Shown in pieces: positions 54,250-64,000 of a stretch of 64,000 nt of DNA (the first letter of the stretch is position 1; the number at the start of each line of letters is the position of its first letter). The position numbers and the translations under genes were made by a program. The notes beneath the pieces are model-generated. The model was not told the origin of the DNA. It was given only the letters and a program-made list of their open reading frames with translations, and made no database searches. Source of the stretch: Ctena decussata (lineage: Eukaryota > Mollusca > Bivalvia > Lucinida > Lucinidae); assembly GCA_963989385.1 (NCBI GenBank), contig OZ022501.1, positions 97,820,979 to 97,884,978 of the forward strand, given 5' to 3'.

Positions 54250-54486
54250 TGAGCCGCAACACGAGAAAACCAACAATGTGGTTGTGCGCCCAGCGCAAGC
54301 TCAGATCAGCCTGGACATCCACCCAGTTTCATCAGACTCTTCTCTAGCGCTTAAAGGGTAGCTAAGGGTCTAAGCTAGCTCCAGGTGGACAGTGAAGGCT
54401 CTGATCAGACTGGGCAGATGCCCAGACTGATCTAAGTCTGCACTTGGCACACAACCATTTTGTTGGTTTTGTCGTGTCGCGGCTCA
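54250..54486. mobile_element. MITE-E copy, 237 bp
   Basis: Ends TGAGCCGCAACACGAGAAAA and GTCGTGTCGCGGCTCA. Both CAGATCAGCCTGGACATC and GCCCAGACTGATCTAAGTCT inner arms present. Confidence 0.9.
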
Positions 54487-55121
54487 TATGTCAAAAGTCT
54501 TATATAAAAGCGTATGAGGCGGATATTTAGTGGTAAATTGTAGTTTTGACCTAATTTTCTTTCCTTTCATATGGAAATCACAGAATTCTAGTTTTAATGT
54601 CAAGCCTACAGACACCATACCCATTCTAAGTGTGTCATTTGAACTGTCAAAGAGAATATGCATGCATTTTGTACAGTATACCTCAATGGAGACTTACCAA
54701 CCTGGTTTTATGCTAGCTAATACAAGACCTGTCAGCGGGACAGGATAGCTCCCCTGACAGAGCCTTGCCCATCACCTAAAAACTATAACGTAAAACTTTA
54801 ACATTTTGCCTCCACCGCCAACGCCGGGGGTAGTGAAATAGCTCTTCCTGTATATTAGTACAGGCGATGGAGCTAAATATGCAAAAGCCCCTCAGATTCT
54901 TTTAGCAAAATATGATAGCTTTTTTTGAGTAACAAACAGTTTTGTTAGTTTCTGTTCATGATATCTGATGGTGGTACTGTGGAACTTCCACTGACTGTCA
55001 CCCCCTAAAAAACAGCCAACTCACTTCTTGCCAAGAAAAGAAATGTCTCATTTAAAGTATTCTATATGTTAGCATATTGACAGGACATAGTTTAAATAGA
55101 GGATCTTACATGAGTGCTCAT
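54487..55121. other. No gene or recognised element
   Basis: ACCTGTCAGCGGGACAGGAT and TCCCCTGACAG near 54728-54760 form a small hairpin. No gene is seen. Confidence 0.4.
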
Positions 55122-55225
55122 GTATTATTGAATTTATTAAACGAGTTGGGGAAAAAGATAAGATGCGAGGCTATGCCGAGCATCCTATCGGTTTTCACCA
55201 ATGAGTCTAATAAATTCAATAATAC
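55122..55225. mobile_element. Small TIR MITE
   Basis: GTATTATTGAATTTATTAAAC and TCTAATAAATTCAATAATAC are inverted ends. The loop holds GCGAGGCTATGCCGAGCATC. Confidence 0.75.
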
Positions 55226-55491
55226 AGGAACACAAATGCAAGATTGTATTCATACATGACACTAAAATCGCATTTTATTGCAAATTTTGCACTAAAACGT
55301 CAAGATTTCGCCATTAGAAAACGTGACATTTTATGGACGTCAACGCATAACGTTACGACATAATTTGCTTCTTTAATCCACCAGTTGATTATTGTTTTTA
55401 ATGCATGGCTTTATTACACTCTCAGATGTGATGTCATAGGATAAAGACAGGTGTGGTACTTTATAAGGAGGATCAACTTCCATAGCATCAT

Positions 55492-55767
55492 AGCCGGGCC
55501 GGGTAGCGCAATCGGTAGGGCACCTGACTCGTAAGTCAGAGGTCCTGGGTTCGAATCCCGGTCTGGCCATATACTTTCGTTTCTCCTTCCGCTGATTCAA
55601 GAAGGGCAGTTGTCAGTTACTGGCGAAAGTATGTGCACTTAGTACTGGTTAACCGCTTAGGAGATCTAAGCCTGCCCAGGAATAGTGTGGTTAGGTTAAC
55701 TGACCGTCCCAACATGACCTTAGTTGTTTACCGTGGACGTTAAGCATCAAATCAACCAACCAACCAA
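55492..55767 (+). mobile_element. tRNA-derived SINE-1, best preserved
   Basis: Head GCCGGGCCGGGTAGCGCAAT with intact A box TAGCGCAATCGG and B box GGTTCGAATCCC. The anticodon stem CTGAC/GTCAG encloses only six bases, which argues against a working tRNA. Body GAAGGGCAGTTGTCAGTTAC, tail (CAAC)n. Flanked by CCATAGCATCAT (55480-55491 and 55768-55779), a 12-bp identical duplication. Confidence 0.95.
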
Positions 55768-55889
55768 CCATAGCATCATTTGAATATGATCCGCTGACAT
55801 TGTTACGACAATGGAAACAACAACAACAACAGTATCATTCTGTCTCTTGATCACATACTGTTCAGCCAACCAAATTATCATGATTGGTA

Positions 55890-56088
55890 ATTCTCACACC
55901 GTGTAGGCGGCAATTGAAAACGCTCATGCAGTCGACGAACCCGGATCAAAAACCATTAGAAACAGAGTTTTCGACTGCAAATTGTCGCCAATTTGCAATT
56001 GAAAAACGCTGTTTCTAATTAATGGTTTTTGATCTGCGTTAACTGGCTGTCAAGAGTGCTTTTGACTGCCGTCTACGTGGTGTGATTC
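55890..56088. mobile_element. TIR MITE, 199 bp
   Basis: Arms of about 78 bp, roughly 80 percent paired by eye: ATTCTCACACCGTGTAGGCG against the complement of CGTCTACGTGGTGTGATTC, and ATCAAAAACCATTAGAAAC against its mirror. Confidence 0.78.
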
Positions 56089-56466
56089 AGGTCTACTGAT
56101 TGACAGAATGAATTTTCACACCTTTACCTGTACAGGAAATATAATATGTGCTGGGAACCCCCTCTTGCCAACCTCCCCAGCAGAGAAGTCCTGTCCTTTT
56201 GTTGCAGTAAGAAAATTCTAGGCTTAGAATAACTAATATGACTGTTTTCACCTTTTTTGACAAGAATATTTACATGGCAGGTCAAGGTACTCACTGTCTT
56301 TAACCCATGCCAAGGAACTATATTGAAGATGACGCTTATGTCAGCTAAGAGTATGTAACTGTATCAGCCACATCATGGTATATAGTATCTTACACTAAGA
56401 TGAACCATATAATGCAACTTACTGTTAACCTTACACTTACTGTCAAACCCATTCCCAGCAGGCAAG
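56089..56466. other. No gene or recognised element
   Basis: Unique sequence. Confidence 0.4.
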
Positions 56467-56526
56467 TGACGTCACACTGACGTCAATGCGATGTAATGAC
56501 GTCACATTGGCGTCAATACGATGTAA
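56467..56526. repeat. 30-bp duplication with TGACGTCA sites
   Basis: Two 30-bp units (56467-56496 and 56497-56526). Each starts TGACGTCAC, the CRE palindrome bound by CREB/ATF, and contains a second GACGTCA or GGCGTCA half-site-like word. A regulatory role is possible but there is no adjacent gene. Confidence 0.7.
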
Positions 56527-57586
56527 TTTTAACATCATGTGCTCATTGGGTTGCCATTGGAAGTTCCATGGTATAAAGCATCTTGTCTCTGAACAATCAA
56601 CATGCAACCCTGGCTTTGATCCACTGGCCTAATATCCAGCCAATCAGAAGCTCTATTACTCTGGTTATTAGCCAACAGGAAACTGCATATAAAACATGAT
56701 GAGAAAAAATCTTTTGATATTGTTGCCAAGCTTATTATTACAATATGAAAAGAACTTCTAGAGTAATTTTGCTAAAGGCTATGTTGCCCCTTAGGTAAAT
56801 GCTCGGGTAGATGTACATGTAATGGACATAATGGAGATCACCAAGTCCCTATCCAAGGCTGCTTTTCTCCACAATCACAGCATTTATCCAAACATGACGG
56901 GTGGATGACTTGTGATTTTAAGTCCTTTTAACAGTATTTCAGTCATATCAGCATGATGCACTGTCTGGATCAAGATCCGGAACATCCTTTTAGGGAAAGG
57001 GAACAGACAACTTTATACACCCAAGGTAGGTGCTTCTTTCTGTGAACTTTCTGACTTCAGTCAAACAAGCTATATCATCAAACACAGAATGAATATCTCC
57101 ATATAAAAATAGCAAAGATGAGGTGAAAAATATAAACATTTGCTTGTATGGGCATATTTTCAAGACCGTTTATATTGTGCAGTTTAATTTTCAGTGGTGA
57201 CCCCGATATTTTCTTGACTTTCCTGTGAAATATCATTTATTATAATTTTCTTACCATTTTTTTCAATAAAATACAATGCCCAATAATTCAAGTCCGGCCT
57301 TAGACCCCAAAATCAGTGTTTAATTTCTTGGGCTGGTTTTTGAGAAATATATTCGTTTTCGTACCTTGTCACCAGAACATACTCGCTATGATAGTTCAAC
57401 ACAAAATGTCAACAGATCATCTCGCCACCTGATTAGAGCAAATTCTTTCCTGAGTTTTATACACAATATAGTTCTGTTCTAAGGGTTAAGGTGAGTAGTA
57501 CTGGTTAAAATGCAATAATATGCATCTTGATCCCTAAAGCAACAGAAAATTTCTGAAAATGTTTTGTGCAAGCTCTATATCCATAC
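56527..57586. other. No gene or recognised element
   Basis: About 1 kb of AT-rich unique sequence. AACAGTATTTCAGTCATATC near 56930 matches, on the - strand, the SINE-like motif noted at 12900-13090. Confidence 0.4.
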
Positions 57587-57660
57587 TGAAAATTCAAAAA
57601 CTAGTGAGCAAACAAAAAACATTATGAGCCACCTCATCTGGATCTACACTGTCTGCAAGT
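57587..57660 (-). mobile_element. MITE-C fragment
   Basis: GAAAATTCAAAAACTAGTGAGCAAAC then ATTATGAGCCACCTCATCTG and GATCTACACTGTCTGCAAG; one arm of the central dyad is deleted. Confidence 0.6.
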
Positions 57661-57779
57661 TTAACTTTTTTCATTTTAGCATTTCAAGTGTACAATGTCT
57701 CGGTAACTGAGTATTTGCCTGGTTGATAAAAATTTGGTTTCAAATGAATTATTCATGGAGCCAATTTTGCATGACCCTT

Positions 57780-57848
57780 TTCAGAATTTTTTGGAATAAT
57801 GGCAAAGTACATTACATGTACTTTGCCATTATTCTGACAAATTCTGAA
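57780..57848. repeat. Hairpin, 69 bp
   Basis: TTCAGAATTTTTTGGAATAA then TGGCAAAGTACAT pairs with ATGTACTTTGCCATTATTCT and the following bases. Small foldback. Confidence 0.7.
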
Positions 57849-57860
57849 AATGACCTTTCT

Positions 57861-58384
57861 TGGAATGAGCCTGGGTTCAAGGGCAGGCCAGTAGGCCAGT
57901 GCTGATAATTAATAGATGTCTGAAAAGAAGCAGAGAGTAGTAAAATTAATGGTAGTGTATTAGATGTTGTGATTGATGTCAGAAGAGTTCCTATTTCAGG
58001 GGGTTCCTTGCACTTTGAGTGCTTCCTGAAAATGGATGTGGGTCAGTTCAAAAGGTTCCACTGGTCAATTCATTCAGAACAGAACAGTCAATCTAGATTT
58101 AATTTATGTGAATTTTCATTTAAAACTATTATTTAGGGAGCCCATGACATGTACAACACTGCCAATACAACAGGCTGTACTGTACTAAACAGAACAGAAC
58201 TACTGATGTAAGTAATACAAGTCAGGTCACACACAGGTGACATATGATATTTATACACTGATGATGCCAGACTGATTGGATGATGCAATATAGCTCTGTT
58301 ACCAGTGGGTTTCAGCTTGGAGTAGCTTCAACTTGTATGGGTCCACGACCATTTTTCTGCCATTTTTTTTTTTCAAAGTCATAT
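57861..58384. other. No gene or recognised element
   Basis: Unique sequence. Confidence 0.4.
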
Positions 58385-58570
58385 AACTTTAAAATTTGTG
58401 ACCTCCTGTTTGCTTCCCTGGCCAATGAAACTCTTCCAAAATGAGTCTACTGGTAAAAGAAAGAATTTGCTCCTCCACGAACAAATTCTTTCCTTAAGAG
58501 TCGAACCTCCATGGAAAATGAAGGAAAAAATGATAAGGTCTCCATCCCCTGAAAGATGCCCATTTTGCCT
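58385..58570 (-). mobile_element. MITE-H copy
   Basis: TTGCTTCCCTGGCCAATGAA and GTAAAAGAAAGAATTTGCTC, with the mirrored AACAAATTCTTTCCTTAAGA. Outer ends diverged. Confidence 0.55.
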
Positions 58571-59316
58571 TAATCTGAATACGTTGCGCTAACACAGCTT
58601 TATATGCCTCAGCAGACCAAAATAGTAAAATCACAGCAATCTGACTAAAATTTTCTAACTAATACTTTTTCTCAAATAATTTTATTCAGTGTCATGAATA
58701 TATATGCTTCAGTGGCTGACAAAGAAACTCATTCTGTCCAGCAACTAGAGCTGCCCAGTGTCCAGTGTCAAGGCTAAGTTACAGCTCCCTCCTCTGGCCC
58801 CTATTTGAAGGTCAAGCAGTGTGCTTTATGATACTGGACTGATGACATTGCAATGACCCAGGGCAGGTGGCCACTCAGCAGCTGTCATAATGGTCTTTGT
58901 ATTCCCTCTCAAGGGAGGAAGGCCAAGAAAACTTGGTTAATTGCATGTTCAAAAGTGCATTCAGCTAAACATGCCTAAAGGTCAGACCAACTTTTGGTCT
59001 AACCTTTCTGCATGGCTGAGCTGCATTCACGTAAGAGGTAAACATTAGCTCATTATGACCTCTTGAATTTGGCACAAGGACTTACTGGTATTTGTCAGTT
59101 TTGGTAATGATGGTGGACTGTCAATTAACTTGAAAGAACAGCTGCAGAGTGAATCAGAATTAAAATTTCAAAGCTTTCCCACAGAACATGTGCCAGACCC
59201 ATGCTGTAAGTGCCAAATGTGTTGATGACAATTGGTTGAGCTGAAATCAAGTCTTAGTTACTTCAAGTGTGACGTGTGATATTTTTCTCAGAGAGACTCA
59301 ATTTCCTAGTTAAAGT
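58571..59316. other. No gene or recognised element
   Basis: Unique sequence. Confidence 0.4.
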
Positions 59317-59329
59317 TCATGGGTTTGGG

Positions 59330-59588
59330 TTGGTTGGTTGATTTGATGCTTAACATCCACGGTAAACAACTAAGGTCATGTCGGGATGGTCAGTTAACCT
59401 AACCACACTATTCCTGGGCAGGCTTAGACCTCCTAAGCGGTTAACCAGTACTAAGTGCCCATACTTTCGCCAGTAACTGACAACTGCCCTTCTTGAATCA
59501 GCAGAAGGAGAAACGAAAGTATGTGGCCAGACCGGGATTCGAACCCAGACCTCTGACTTACAAGTCAGGTGCCCTACCGATTGCACTA
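59330..59588 (-). mobile_element. tRNA-derived SINE-1, 5' truncated
   Basis: Same family as 55492-55767, missing about the first 16 bases of the tRNA head (begins TGCAATCGGTAGGG on -). B box GGTTCGAATCCC intact, (CAAC)n tail. Flanked by TCATGGGTTTGGG (59317-59329 and 59589-59601), an identical 13-bp duplication. Confidence 0.94.
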
Positions 59589-59683
59589 TCATGGGTTTGG
59601 GACTTTCCGGAACAATTCATGAACCTGCATTTAAGAGCAGTGTGTGTGATATCGATTCACTAACATATAGTACATATGAACTA

Positions 59684-59805
59684 CAGTCAAACCCCTTAAT
59701 ACAGGTTCATTTCCACCATATTTTAGTTCAAAGGACCCGGAAAATGTGGCTGCTAAAAGCAGGTGAATCTCTTAATAAAAGTGACCACATAAGCAGGTTT
59801 GACTG
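59684..59805. mobile_element. Tc1/mariner-type MITE, 122 bp
   Basis: Ends CAGTCAAACC and GGTTTGACTG. Left flank TA; right flank TG, so the duplication is not intact. Body has GGTGAATCTCTTAATAAAAG. Confidence 0.6.
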
Positions 59806-60105
59806 TGATAAAGTTCCCTTCTTCAAAAATAGATATTTCAAATTTGAGTTGTCTTCCAATTTTGCCTGTTTTGTGTGCAGTGAGCTACAACAACTGCTGC
59901 AGGTCACATGGCCCTCATGATTGCTCTAATGATACACCCTCCCAGGGGTGATTAAAGATGGATACTGCACATGGCAATTGACCTTGTAATGGTCAGGTCA
60001 GGTCAGACAACTAATGAGAATTGCAGTGGCCTTGGAGGAGAGGCATAAAGAGATCAAAGGAAAGCATGTACCATGTTTATTCTCAATATTGGGACAGAAA
60101 ATTTT
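59806..60105. other. No gene or recognised element
   Basis: Unique sequence. Confidence 0.4.
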
Positions 60106-60176
60106 GAGCAAACAGTGCGGACCCTGATCAGACTGCTCCCTAAAGGAGCAGTCTGATCAGGGTCTGTACCGTTTGC
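60106..60176. mobile_element. MITE-F hairpin, best preserved
   Basis: GAGCAAACAGTGCGGACCCT with GATCAGACTGCTCC pairs with GGAGCAGTCTGATCAGGGTC across a 4-base loop, then TACCGTTTGC. Confidence 0.87.
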
Positions 60177-60349
60177 GAACTTGCCGCAAGTTTCAGACCC
60201 AACACTGAACAGTAAAATACACAAATAACTGGGAACACTCTGTCAAGCTGTCCCAATTCTATTCTAATTAAGTAAATTACAGATTTCCATTGATGAGCAA
60301 TGGTCAATGTTTTTGTTAGATCTGCAGTGCTTTTGGGCAACAATAATAT

Positions 60350-61477
60350 AAACAGGCTAATGTCATTAACATGTATGCAAAGTATCAGCTTTATCCCTAT
60401 TATGGCTTCTGAGGAGAAGATTTTTTAATAGTTTTTCGAAAATTTATCCTTTATTTTGCCATGGCAACCAATCAAATTTAGCGATTTGGACAAAATTCAT
60501 ATGAATCATAAAGGACTACTCAAGAAACATTTCTATAGAAACAAATTCTAAATAACTGCAGTGAGACAGCAAAAATTGCCAATTTCCACTTTTCCCATTA
60601 TAAGTCAATGGAAACTATAAGTTGCCATAGCAACCAGAGTTCTGAAAAAACATAATTTATGTAGAGGCTAAAGTCTTAAACATATATGCAAAGTATCAGC
60701 TTCATCCTTCTAATGGCTTCAGAGGAGAGGATTTTTTCATATTTTTTCGAAAATGTACCCTTAATTTTGCCATGGCAACCAATCAAATTCAGCGATTTGA
60801 ACAAAATTCATATGAATCGTAGAAGACTACTCAAGAAACATTTCTGCAGAAAAAATTTCTAAATAACTGCAGTGAGACAGCAAAAATTGCCAATTTCCAC
60901 TTTTCCCATTGTAAGTCAATAAAAACTATAAGTTGCCATAGCAACCAGAGTTCTTATGCCAATGGAACAAAAAACACAATTTATGTAGAGGCTAATGTCA
61001 TTCACATATATGCAAAGTATCAGCTTCATCCCTCTTATGGCTTCTGAGAAGAAGATTTTTTTTTATTTTTTCGAAAATTTACCCTTTATTTTGCCATGGC
61101 AACCAATCAAATTCAGCAATTTGAACAAAATTCTTATGAATCGTAGAGGACTACTCAAGAAACATTTCTGTAGAAAGAAATTCTAAATAACTGCAGTGAG
61201 ACAGCAAAAATTGCCAATTTCCACTTTTCCCATTATAAGTCAATGGAAACTATAAGTTGCCATAGCAACAAGAGTTCTTATGCAAATGGAACAAAAAACA
61301 CAATTATTCATTCCCCCCATCTATAGATGCTATATGTAAAATATGGAAAGAATCGGCCTCATGGCTTCAGAGGAGAAGTCGTTTGAAAATGTTGACGATG
61401 GACGACGGACGACAGACGACGGACGTCAGCTTATACTATAAGCTCACCTATGAGCCTTCGGCTCAGGTGAGCTAAAA
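60350..61477 (+). mobile_element. HINE/pearl-like element, 5' end unclear (HINE-F)
   Basis: Three units of about 310-320 bp (near 60355, 60663 and 60980) with GCAAAGTATCAGCTTCATCC, TTTGCCATGGCAACCAATCA and ACTTTTCCCATTATAAGTCA. A GACGACGGACGACAG-type run precedes the 3' hairpin AGCTCACCTATGAGCC / GGCTCAGGTGAGCT (61441-61473) and an A run. No 5' hairpin was found, so the copy may be truncated. Confidence 0.78.
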
Positions 61478-61559
61478 AGGCAGCACATGGTGATGCATGC
61501 CCAGCACTAATAAAATGGTTGTGACATGCAGCAAAAGCTTCAAGAAGCTGGGATTTTGA

Positions 61560-61738
61560 CAGGGGTCAGCCTAGAGCTTTCAGACAGGGAGAAGTTTTCC
61601 GACATTTTCAGGACTTTGAGGAGAAGTTTTGGTCAAAATTTGGATTTTTCAATATGTTCTATACAGTTTCACTGCTCCCTCAGCTCAAAATGACAGCGGA
61701 GACTATTTCTCCCAAATTGTCCTCTAGGCAGAGCCCTG
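61560..61738. mobile_element. hAT-type MITE, 179 bp
   Basis: Ends CAGGGGTCAGCCTAGAGC and CCTCTAGGCAGAGCCCTG. Flanked by GATTTTGA (61552-61559) and AATTTTGA (61739-61746), an 8-bp duplication with one mismatch. Paralogue of 43939-44127. Confidence 0.84.
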
Positions 61739-62176
61739 AATTTTGAGTCAAAGAAACATACTGCATTGCAAGTGGAATGTAATTGTGAAAGTATATTTAA
61801 ATATCAACTCTGGCAGTATGGGCACAACTCATAATATTTCTCAATTAAGTAAAATATCACTGTTTTTCTTAGGCCAACTACGGTATATAACACATAATGC
61901 AGGCATGGCAATAATTCTTGCCATTTTGCTCAGAAAATCAAGTTTCTTTCAATATAATGTTAGTTCCAGTTGCTGACCCATTCCTGACAAGATATGAACT
62001 AACACTTGATTTGATTGATTAAATTACCATAACAACGGTAGGTGCTGCGACATCAAATTAAAATTAATAACCCGCTAATTCTGCAATGGATACTTTCAAA
62101 ATTCCATTCAGACTAGTTTATACATACTTGCAATACCACAACATGTTAATATGAAGCAGCAGTTTGAATATTAAAT
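61739..62176. other. No gene or recognised element
   Basis: Unique sequence. Confidence 0.4.
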
Positions 62177-62240
62177 ACTGTTAACCCTGATAAGTCTCAG
62201 GTCCTTTAGGACCAGTCTGATCTGGGTCAACACTGTTTGT
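62177..62240. mobile_element. MITE-F hairpin, diverged
   Basis: ACTGTTAACCCTGATAAGTC and GACCAGTCTGATCTGGGTCA, then ACACTGTTTG; imperfect arms. Confidence 0.6.
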
Positions 62241-63292
62241 CTGTCCCAATACCTAGAACCCTTATGGTACTCTTACAAAAACCCAAAATGGAACATGTAA
62301 CAGTTCTCAAGAATGCTATTTATGGCCAAGATTTCTATAACATACTTCAGGTTTTTAATTTTCTCGGATTCTTCCAAAGGCTTCAGAATCCGCCGTCAGC
62401 ATCAGTCAGCTGACCTAGATCATGTGACTATATCAGAATGAACAGAGCGTGATCAAATCGTGGGTAAGGTTGAATAATTGACTGCAAACTCGTGAATGGA
62501 TTTCGCAAAACAAAGCAAAGTGTCCGCTTTCGGATTTCATGTTTTGTCTCATTGACAGCCATTATGTTTTTTTGCCAAATAAATATTGACACACTGATCA
62601 TAATCATGGGCATATTGTCACAAACTGAAAATTCCGAAATCTCAATAAATATTGGGACATTTTACCAATTAAATTTCTGCGTTATCCAAAATTGCTGACT
62701 CATTATTTTTACTGTCCTGCAATGAATAATATCAAAACAAATTCTGGTAAATGGCAAACAGTGCAGACCCTGATCAGACTGCTCCTTTCTGGTTCTACAC
62801 AGTTTGCTTTGGCACTATTCTGCCCTCGTATTTTGAACGGAATGGAAACCTTCTCTCAAAGTATGTTTCACCTTTTTAAAAACTAAAGAGGTAAAAGCGT
62901 GACTTCTCTGTTCAAGTTCAAGAAGGGTATATTCTTTTTGAGTCATGACCAGGCCCCCCAACAATGGAACACTTTTTCTTTAATTGTACATGTTTCTGCT
63001 CAACTAGAACTTAAAGAAGAAATTAATTAACAGTTCTTTTGCACTGAGAAAATAGCCATTATAGATCAGTAACAATCTTAAACGACTACACCCATATGAA
63101 GTGAAACTTCTTAAAATTTTCTTTTTTGTCCAATTCTCATAATGATGATATCGATCCCAAGAGGAATCATTTTGGGAACACATCCTTACTCCCAACTACC
63201 TGTACTGAGTCTGAACTCACTAATTTTCAAGAACAGATTTAACTTATTATAAATTGCAAACAATGTGTTATAAATTTTTTTTTATTTGAGGT
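62241..63292. other. Mostly unique sequence
   Basis: MITE-F fragment at 62755-62815 (GGCAAACAGTGCAGACCCTG then GATCAGACTGCTCC, right arm shortened). No gene is seen. Confidence 0.45.
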
Positions 63293-63312
63293 TCAGTTCA
63301 GTTCAGTTCAAT
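63293..63312. repeat. (GTTCA)n microsatellite
   Basis: Four GTTCA units. It may be a retroposon tail, as at 11432, but no AATAAA is adjacent. Confidence 0.7.
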
Positions 63313-63469
63313 TCTCCGAATGTGTGAATTAAATCATTTTCATTTATTCTGAATATCAAGTTAAATTTATTTCAAGAAAACATATTTATTTTCACAAAGT
63401 CATTACTTGTTATTCTGACCAGTGTCGAAGGCAAAAAGTTGACTTTTTCTGTTTTCTAGAGAAGTTAGT

Positions 63470-63693
63470 CCGGGGCCGTATTCATAAAGCCACTTAAGTC
63501 GTTGCTATGCGGTTTCTAAGGCTAAATATCTATAAAGGAGATTCCCAACTATGAAATTTGGTCTGGAGGAACAGTCTTTGTAAGACTGTTCCTCCAGAGC
63601 AAATTTCATAGTTGTAGGGAATCTCCTTTAATGAAATTTAGCCTTAGCAACAGCATAGCAACCACTTAAGTGGTTTTATGAATACGGCTCCCG
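63470..63693. mobile_element. Foldback MITE, GGGGCC ends, second copy
   Basis: Ends CCGGGGCCGTATTCATAAAG and the mirrored GAATACGGCTCCCGG. Same arms as 39777-40003 (GGAGGAACAGTCTTTGTAAG centre). TTAG occurs just outside both ends. Confidence 0.9.
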
Positions 63694-63834
63694 GTTAGCA
63701 GCTTTAAATGTGAGCAGGAATATGCAGCAGCAGCTGCACCAACCTGCTTTTTCTGTATTTTAAAGCTCTATATTCTCCCCTCAGTTTTTCTAAGGGAGAC
63801 AATTTCCTGAGCTAAGTACTGGCTTTCCTAAAAG

Positions 63835-63990
63835 CAAAGCCCCATTCAAAAGGGATCAATTCTTGAAAGAAGGGATTTGGGGAGCAAATTATTTCCTTTC
63901 AAAGTTGATCCCAATGAAAAGAGAGGTGAAAATGAAAATGGCAGAGTTGCTTTCCCTGAAAGTGTATTTATTCACATTAAAGGAATAACA
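63835..63990 (+). mobile_element. MITE-H copy
   Basis: AGGGATCAATTCTTGAAAGA and TTTCAAAGTTGATCCCAATG pair around GGGGAGCAAATTATTTCC, then the family end AAAATGGCAGAGTTGCTTTC with CCTGAAAG. Confidence 0.68.
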
Positions 63991-64000
63991 GCTGTTTATG

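Noticed and set aside
55492..55570. Possible tRNA gene
   Set aside because: A and B boxes are good, but the anticodon loop has six bases and the segment is the head of a SINE with body, tail and target duplication.

Overview
This window looks like non-coding, transposon-dense nuclear DNA from an invertebrate, most likely a bivalve mollusc. That is an inference from the composition (AT-rich), the absence of operons or long ORFs, and the mix of elements: Helitron/HINE ('pearl'-like) elements with tandem-repeat cores, many perfect foldback MITEs, tRNA-derived SINEs and degraded non-LTR retrotransposons. I cannot name a species. No complete protein-coding gene, rRNA gene or free-standing tRNA gene can be supported. 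The best coding evidence is a pair of candidate exons on the + strand at 36337-36503 and 36767-36922, with canonical splice sites and matching phase. Most other ORFs longer than 60 codons fall in repeats or are probably chance.

Layout. 1-1545: an AT-rich minisatellite interrupted by two foldback elements. 2.6-5.0 kb: a HINE with a 147-bp array, then an ACCATGG-rich repeat. 5.6-8.5 kb: MITEs and a second HINE. 9-11.1 kb: short-motif repeats, including a 27-bp minisatellite. 11.4-14.5 kb: SINE, hAT-type and foldback MITEs. 14709-16925: a 2.2-kb PIF/Harbinger-type element carrying a separate 968-bp TIR element inside it. 16.9-19.1 kb: minisatellite, two SINEs and a HINE on the - strand. 19.3-26.8 kb: MITEs, a SINE and two LINE 3' ends. 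27199-31267: a HINE with two different tandem arrays, split by the second copy of the composite Harbinger element. 31.5-49.4 kb: mostly unique AT-rich DNA with scattered MITEs and the candidate exons. 49438-53220: a three-layer nest (TIR repeat, then HINE, then a second HINE). 53.3-64 kb: minisatellite, SINEs, MITEs and a 3-unit HINE.

Family names used here are local labels. MITE-A has ends GAGCTCTAGATAAGA. MITE-B is built from GCTTCCTGC modules. MITE-C has ends TTAACTCTTT. MITE-D has ends TAACCCATTSCATT. MITE-E has ends TGAGCCGCGACACGAG. MITE-F is a short hairpin with CAAACAGTG arms. MITE-H carries GCAGAGTTGCTTCCC. SINE-1 has a tRNA head beginning GCCGGGCC; SINE-2 and SINE-3 are other tRNA-derived families.

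The strongest evidence is structural: target-site duplications, reconstructable empty sites, and sister repeat units that show what the locus looked like before each insertion. Together these give a relative insertion history for several loci.
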